Shown piece after piece: positions 7,081 to 10,680 of a DNA stretch of 10,680 nucleotides; position 1 is the first letter of the stretch, and each line of letters begins with the position of its first letter. Position numbers and translations under genes: made by a program. Under the pieces are notes generated by a model. That model was given only the letters and a program-made list of their open reading frames with translations, had not been told where the DNA came from and ran no database searches. This stretch comes from Candidatus Latescibacterota bacterium (GTDB taxonomy: Bacteria > Latescibacterota > MVCY01): the NCBI GenBank assembly GCA_030629295.1, contig DAOVPH010000034.1:1-10680 (forward strand). The letters are read 5' to 3'.

Positions 7081-7262
7081 TTGTTCGAAGGTTTTGGGCA
7101 CTTTTGCCTGGAGTGCGTCAACAACGGTTGACGCACTCCATGAAACATGCAAAATTTTCGATGACTTATTTTGAGGGCTACGGAGGAAACTCTCGCACAT
7201 CTCACTATCGAGTGAAAAAGCTGAATAGCATCAGCGAATAATAAGGAGGCGGCAATAAATAA
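7081..7262. other. Intergenic region holding the palindrome
   Basis: These 182 bases between the HEPN and CsgG-like genes hold the 14-bp palindrome (7109-7140) and the AAGGAGG ribosome binding site (7243-7249). No convincing promoter or terminator and no ORF with coding features was found. The gap marks a possible break in the post-clpX run, so the lipoprotein may have its own transcript. Confidence 0.6.
7109..7140. repeat. Perfect 14-bp palindrome between HEPN and lipoprotein genes
   Basis: TGGAGTGCGTCAAC (7109-7122) and GTTGACGCACTCCA (7127-7140) are perfect reverse complements around loop AACG. Neither strand has a T-run after the stem, so it is not a standard terminator. The 3' arm contains TTGACG (7128-7133), close to a -35 element, but only a poor -10 (AAAATT, 7151-7156) follows at 17 bases. 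It could be an operator, an mRNA-stabilising or processing stem, or a short mobile palindrome. Confidence 0.75.
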
Positions 7263-8882
7263 ATGAGGTTTCATTCATTAAGACTTCTTGCGTGTACTGT
7301 TTTGACGCTGGCAATTGCTACAACCGTTGGTTGTGCCTGGCGCTTTGCTTACCAAAGAGCAGAAGAGCATGCAAGCCACCGTCGGTGGCACAGCGCAATT
7401 GACGAATGCCTCGAGGCGCTTAGAAAGAAACCAGATTATACAGAGGCCCAAGCTCTCTTGGAGGAAGTTAGCAAGAAAGCCTTTGATCGACATGTTAGAA
7501 ATATCAACTCATATTTAGGAAGAGACAATTGGGATATGGCCTTGGATGAGTATTACCAATTACGAGGGTTTAAACAGAAGTTAAGCGAGGTTTCACTAAC
7601 AGCACCTGCACTTATAGAGCAACTCCAAAGGAGAGGCGCAGTTCCGCATGGATTCTTGGGAGCGTTTGTTCAGAGGATAACCCCTGCAATAGCAAAGATA
7701 AAAGGATTCTCCTCTACTGAAGGCATCTTTGTTGCTCAACTCGTGCCTGGCAGTCCAGCGGAGAAGGGAGGGCTCAGAGAAGCAGATCTCATCATCTCGC
7801 TCGGAGGTAAAGAGATCAAAACCCCCAATCAGTTTGTGAGCTCAGTTGCCGGCCACTTCCCATGTGAGCAGGTGAAAATAGGCATCATCAGGGGTGGAAG
7901 GACAAAAATTCTTGCCCTCACACTTGGAAGCAGAACAGAATATTTGAAACAAGTTCCCTTGACGTTTGATCAGATTCTCCCATTCGATAAAGTACTTCAG
8001 GAGCAAAATCGGGTCAGGGAGCAGGCTTTCGAGATACATTTTAACAAAGGGAAGAGTTTATTAGAGAAGGGCTTAAACAGACAGGCAGCAGAGGAGCTTA
8101 AAAGAGCTCTTAGGCTTAAACCTGATGATGTAAAGATCAGGAGGGCTTATGAAGAAGCAAAAGAGAAAGCCCTAATAAGAATAGCAGTACCTAGATTTGA
8201 AAATTTAACCCAATATTCTGGTTTAGAAAACCTTTTGACATCTGAGATACTCTCGGAGGTTATGACGAGGAAACCCGATTTCATCGATTTCATAAACGAA
8301 GAAGAATTTGATGAGATACTTAAACGTTACCAGCTGAGTCTCAGCGACCTTTATGAAAGCAGTCTTGAGCTTGGTAACTTGGGTGTAGTAAACGTCCTCT
8401 TCACAGGTTCCATCTTGAAGGTAAACAGGCCTGATAAGGAATATAGCGAAGGAATAAAGGTGGAGGAATGGTGGTATCGTAAAGATCCAGAGACTGGAGA
8501 AAAACATTACTTTACGAAAGAGAAGCCGGCTATGGTTTTCACAGAGAGCAGAACCGTGACCCTCTCTATAAGCTTTAAAGTCACGGATGTCACAACAGGC
8601 AGGATTGTAATCTCCAGAACCGTTGATAAAAGCGCAAAGGACGAGACAAAGTGGACTGACTATGAGGGAGGGATTAAAAGAAAAGATGACTCCTACTATC
8701 CGATTGGTGAAGGAGCACCTCCAGGGATATCTGTTGGTGGAATTGAAATTTCCTTGGGGTTTGGAGAAGAGGAAATTCCATCTAAGAGAAGCCCTGTAGC
8801 ATCCTTTGATTCCTTAACAAAGCAAGTGTTGAAGGCCTGTGCTAAGGAAATCGCTGAAGAGGTTATCTCCTATTACAGGTGA
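7263..8882 (+). CDS. Lipoprotein with TPR, PDZ, TPR and CsgG-like regions
   Basis: A 539-residue predicted lipoprotein with a hydrophobic N-terminus and lipobox TVGC (Cys24), so anchored in an envelope membrane. AAGGAGG (7243-7249) precedes ATG 7263. Regions in order: 28-75, TPR-like helices (WHSAIDECLEALRKKPDY); about 130-223, a DegP-type PDZ domain (GFLGA, VPGSPAEKGGLREADLI, GGKEIKTPNQF); about 255-303, a second TPR-like hairpin (AAEELKRALRLKPDD); from 305, a CsgG/LpoB-like fold (RIAVPRFENLT, LLTSEILSEV, VVNVLFTGSI). The C-terminal 130 residues continue that fold (a VTLSISFKVTDVTTGRIV strand pair) and end in a helix. Family knowledge: CsgG-type lipoproteins form outer-membrane export channels or act as envelope assembly factors, and PDZ domains bind C-termini. 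Their fusion suggests a secretion or assembly scaffold (inference). It could be a non-channel CsgG relative. Confidence 0.75.
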   Translation: MRFHSLRLLACTVLTLAIATTVGCAWRFAYQRAEEHASHRRWHSAIDECLEALRKKPDYTEAQALLEEVSKKAFDRHVRNINSYLGRDNWDMALDEYYQLRGFKQKLSEVSLTAPALIEQLQRRGAVPHGFLGAFVQRITPAIAKIKGFSSTEGIFVAQLVPGSPAEKGGLREADLIISLGGKEIKTPNQFVSSVAGHFPCEQVKIGIIRGGRTKILALTLGSRTEYLKQVPLTFDQILPFDKVLQEQNRVREQAFEIHFNKGKSLLEKGLNRQAAEELKRALRLKPDDVKIRRAYEEAKEKALIRIAVPRFENLTQYSGLENLLTSEILSEVMTRKPDFIDFINEEEFDEILKRYQLSLSDLYESSLELGNLGVVNVLFTGSILKVNRPDKEYSEGIKVEEWWYRKDPETGEKHYFTKEKPAMVFTESRTVTLSISFKVTDVTTGRIVISRTVDKSAKDETKWTDYEGGIKRKDDSYYPIGEGAPPGISVGGIEISLGFGEEEIPSKRSPVASFDSLTKQVLKACAKEIAEEVISYYR

Positions 8883-8993
8883 TTTTGGTTTGGTAGGCTG
8901 GTTAAGGTATGACATAACAACCATTCTTTTTGCCAATTTATAAGGCGAAGAGCTACTTACTCCTTCGCTTTGCTAATAGTAGAGGTTATAACA
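8883..8993. other. Short spacer before the GOLD-like gene
   Basis: The spacer holds a weak hairpin (GCGAAG 8945-8950 with CTTCGC 8963-8968, 12-base loop) and the AGAGG ribosome binding site. No T-run follows the hairpin, and only poor promoter matches were seen. Confidence 0.5.
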
Positions 8994-9503
8994 ATGAAGG
9001 AAGAAGAATTAAAGAAATTCAAGAAAAGCCTTGTAATTACAGGGATAGTTATCACTATGTTTGGGATATTCTCTACACTCGCCGGGCCTGCTATACTAAC
9101 TCTCTTTACTAAGAAAACCGGAAGCATTGATGTCCCTCCCGGCAACTGTATGACACTTACTTTTCATTTTGATGTAAATGATGAGGTCGAAGGGTATTTT
9201 AGCGTTAGAGGTGGAAACGATGATATAAGATTTTACATTAAAGATCCTTTTGGCAAGACAATATATGCTTCTGGCATAGTGACGGGAAGGCACGATTTCA
9301 GCTTGACGGCAAACACGGAAGGTGCTTATACGCTATATTTTGAGAACAGTTTCTCCTGGGTAACACCAAAGAGGATATATCTCACAACAAGCGTGATTGG
9401 GACAATAGCAGGATTCAAAGCGTTATCACTGTCGGGATTCATTCTCATGATTCTAGGCGTGGTTTCGATAGTAGTGGGAGTGGTTCTTAAACCTAAAAGA
9501 TAA
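8994..9503 (+). CDS. Two-helix membrane protein with a GOLD-like (emp24/p24) domain
   Basis: A 169-residue protein. ATG 8994 is chosen over the in-frame TTG at 8970 because AGAGG (8981-8985) is well spaced from it. Topology: charged N-terminus (KEEELKKFKK), transmembrane helix 1 (about 12-37), beta-rich domain (about 44-132), transmembrane helix 2 (about 144-165) and a basic tail (KPKR). The beta domain reads like a GOLD domain: LTFHFDV, FYIKDPFGKTIY, HDFSLTA, GAYTLYFENSFS, PKRIYLT, following the GOLD order of dP.G, then f.f.A, then G.Y...f.N.fS and K...l. GOLD domains are known from eukaryotic p24 cargo receptors and occur in prokaryotic membrane proteins, where they are thought to bind proteins or lipids. 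The basic tail suggests both ends are cytoplasmic with the GOLD domain outside the inner membrane (inference). Low GC, 111 bases after the CsgG-like gene. Confidence 0.65.
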   Translation: MKEEELKKFKKSLVITGIVITMFGIFSTLAGPAILTLFTKKTGSIDVPPGNCMTLTFHFDVNDEVEGYFSVRGGNDDIRFYIKDPFGKTIYASGIVTGRHDFSLTANTEGAYTLYFENSFSWVTPKRIYLTTSVIGTIAGFKALSLSGFILMILGVVSIVVGVVLKPKR

Positions 9504-9531
9504 TAATGTCTTAGGAAAGAGGGGCTAATCC

Positions 9532-10680
9532 ATGAAAACACGACTGTTCACTCCAGGGCCGACCACTGTCCCGGAGAGTGTGTTGTTGAAGATGGCCGAG
9601 CCTATTATTCACCACCGCTCTGCCGAATACGGTGAACTTTTTGCCCAAATCAACCAAGGTCTGAAGTATCTGTTTCAAACTGAAAACGAGGTGCTCACCT
9701 TCACCTCCTCTGGAACCGGAGCAATGGAGGCAGCAGTAGTAAATCTCTTATCTCTGGGAGATAAGGCACTGGTGGTGCGAGGAGGGAAATTTGGGGAAAG
9801 ATGGGCTGAGATCTGCACCGCCCACGGGGTTCAGGTTGAACCCCTCGATGTGGAGTGGGGATACGCAGTAGACCCGCAGCAAATAGCCGCGAAACTTGAA
9901 GCTGTTCAGGAAATTAAAGCAGTTTTCACAACTCACAGTGAGACCTCCACAGGGGTTATAAATGACATTGAAGCCATCGGCCAGATAGTGAAGGAACACT
10001 CGGCTCTTCTGGTGACAGACGCCATCACCAGCATTGGCACCCACCGGTTTTTGCCTGACAAGTGGCACATCGATGTGGCAGTCACCGGTTCCCAGAAAGG
10101 ATTGATGCTCTCTCCAGGGTTGGCCTTTGCCTCGGTGAGCCAGGAGGCCTGGGAAGCGGTTAAGTCGTCAAATTTGCCCAAGTATTACTGGAGTTTCTCG
10201 GCAGCAAAGAAATTCCTAACTAAAAACCAGAATCCCTACACCCCGGCAGTGTCGCTCCTTGTGGGGTTGAAAAAGTCGCTGGAGATGATGCAAGAAGAGG
10301 GATTGGAAAATATCTGGGCCCGACACCAGCGGCACGCCCGGGCAACCAGAGCGGCAGTTCGGGCCTTGGGGCTGGAGATATTTGCCAAGAATCCCTCGAA
10401 TATTCTCACCATTGTGAAAGTACCGGAGGGAATAGACGGGAAGCTTCTGTTGAAGACCATTCGCACCAAGTACGGGATCACGATGGCAGGTGGACAGGCA
10501 GCGCTTGCCGGCAAGGTGGTGAGAATCTCTCATATGGGATACATAGATGACTTTGACATCTTAACAGCGGTTGCGGCCTTGGAGAGGGGGCTTAAAGACC
10601 TGGGGTGGCGGCTTGAACTCGGCTCCGGGGTGGCTGCGGCACAACAAGTGCTAGCAGAGTGGGATAGCGAAGAATCATAA
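9532..10680 (+). CDS. Class V aminotransferase (serine/alanine-glyoxylate type)
   Basis: A PLP-dependent enzyme of 382 residues, the full family length, ending exactly at the window edge. It likely moves an amino group from serine or alanine to a keto acid such as glyoxylate or pyruvate. Motifs: N-terminal LFTPGPTTVPE; SSGTGAME (59-66), binding the cofactor phosphate; HSETSTGV (135-142); VTDAITSIG (161-169) with Asp163 expected at the pyridine nitrogen; TGSQKGLM (185-192) with the Schiff-base Lys189; Arg near the C-terminus in KVVRISHMG, expected to hold the substrate carboxylate. AGGAAAGAGGGG (9513-9524) precedes ATG. GC content rises back to the level of the clp genes, so it appears to be core genome. 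This family often sits beside serA in a serine route, but the 3' neighbour is not visible, and the exact substrate cannot be decided from sequence. Confidence 0.92.
   Translation: MKTRLFTPGPTTVPESVLLKMAEPIIHHRSAEYGELFAQINQGLKYLFQTENEVLTFTSSGTGAMEAAVVNLLSLGDKALVVRGGKFGERWAEICTAHGVQVEPLDVEWGYAVDPQQIAAKLEAVQEIKAVFTTHSETSTGVINDIEAIGQIVKEHSALLVTDAITSIGTHRFLPDKWHIDVAVTGSQKGLMLSPGLAFASVSQEAWEAVKSSNLPKYYWSFSAAKKFLTKNQNPYTPAVSLLVGLKKSLEMMQEEGLENIWARHQRHARATRAAVRALGLEIFAKNPSNILTIVKVPEGIDGKLLLKTIRTKYGITMAGGQAALAGKVVRISHMGYIDDFDILTAVAALERGLKDLGWRLELGSGVAAAQQVLAEWDSEES

Noticed and set aside
7109..7140. Palindrome as a rho-independent terminator
   Set aside because: No T-run follows the stem on either strand.
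8885..8913. Possible promoter TTGGTT-17-TATGAC before the GOLD-like gene
   Set aside because: The -35 matches consensus at only 3 of 6 positions; not supportable without transcript data.
8945..8968. GCGAAG/CTTCGC hairpin as a terminator after the CsgG-like gene
   Set aside because: Only 6 base pairs with a 12-base loop and no T-run.
5391..9502. AAAAGATA at both ends (5391-5398 and 9495-9502) of the AT-rich cassette as insertion direct repeats
   Set aside because: Eight bases, A-rich, and both encode lysine-rich C-termini; expected by chance, and no integrase or transposase is present.
1..10680. CRISPR array, insertion sequence or phage genes
   Set aside because: No regularly spaced repeats, and no transposase, integrase or phage structural protein was recognised on either strand.

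Overview
The window looks like a chromosomal segment of a Gram-negative-type bacterium, most plausibly an uncultured lineage near the FCB superphylum or a neighbouring candidate phylum (inference). Three things point there: a secreted protein ending in an FlgD-like/Por-type C-terminal domain with the PNPFN motif, dockerin-like EF-hand repeats and a cohesin domain outside any cellulase cluster, and two lipoproteins with clean lipoboxes. No marker gene fixes the phylum.

Layout, all on the + strand. (1) 1-1981 is a cell-surface module: the 3' end of a secreted protein with two dockerin-like half repeats and an FlgD-like tail, a lipoprotein ending in a cohesin domain, and a short out-of-frame remnant carrying one degenerate dockerin-like loop. 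A strong intrinsic terminator (2009-2045) closes it. (2) 2073-5404 is the core proteostasis operon: a near-consensus sigma-70-type promoter, tRNA-Leu(UAG), trigger factor (TTG start), clpP and clpX, the last two overlapping by 4 bases. (3) 5405-9503 is a more AT-rich stretch of accessory genes starting 5 bases after clpX: a secreted seven-repeat LVIVD beta-propeller, a stand-alone HEPN-type protein, a lipoprotein with TPR, PDZ and CsgG-like regions, and a small two-helix membrane protein with a GOLD-like beta domain. A perfect 14-bp palindrome (7109-7140) separates its second and third genes. (4) 9532-10680 is a complete class V aminotransferase, GC-richer again, ending exactly at the window edge.

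How they work together: trigger factor receives nascent chains, and ClpX unfolds substrates for the ClpP chamber; putting the tRNA on the same transcript links it to this housekeeping function. The surface module could form a cohesin-dockerin contact that anchors the secreted protein to the lipoprotein. Three of the four accessory genes encode envelope or membrane proteins, and the run reads as an envelope cassette placed behind clpX, where lon is common in other bacteria. No mobile-element gene, CRISPR array or rRNA was seen. The most worthwhile leads are the neighbouring cohesin and dockerin-like proteins, the post-clpX cassette with its unusual domain mix, and the altered active-site loops of ClpP.
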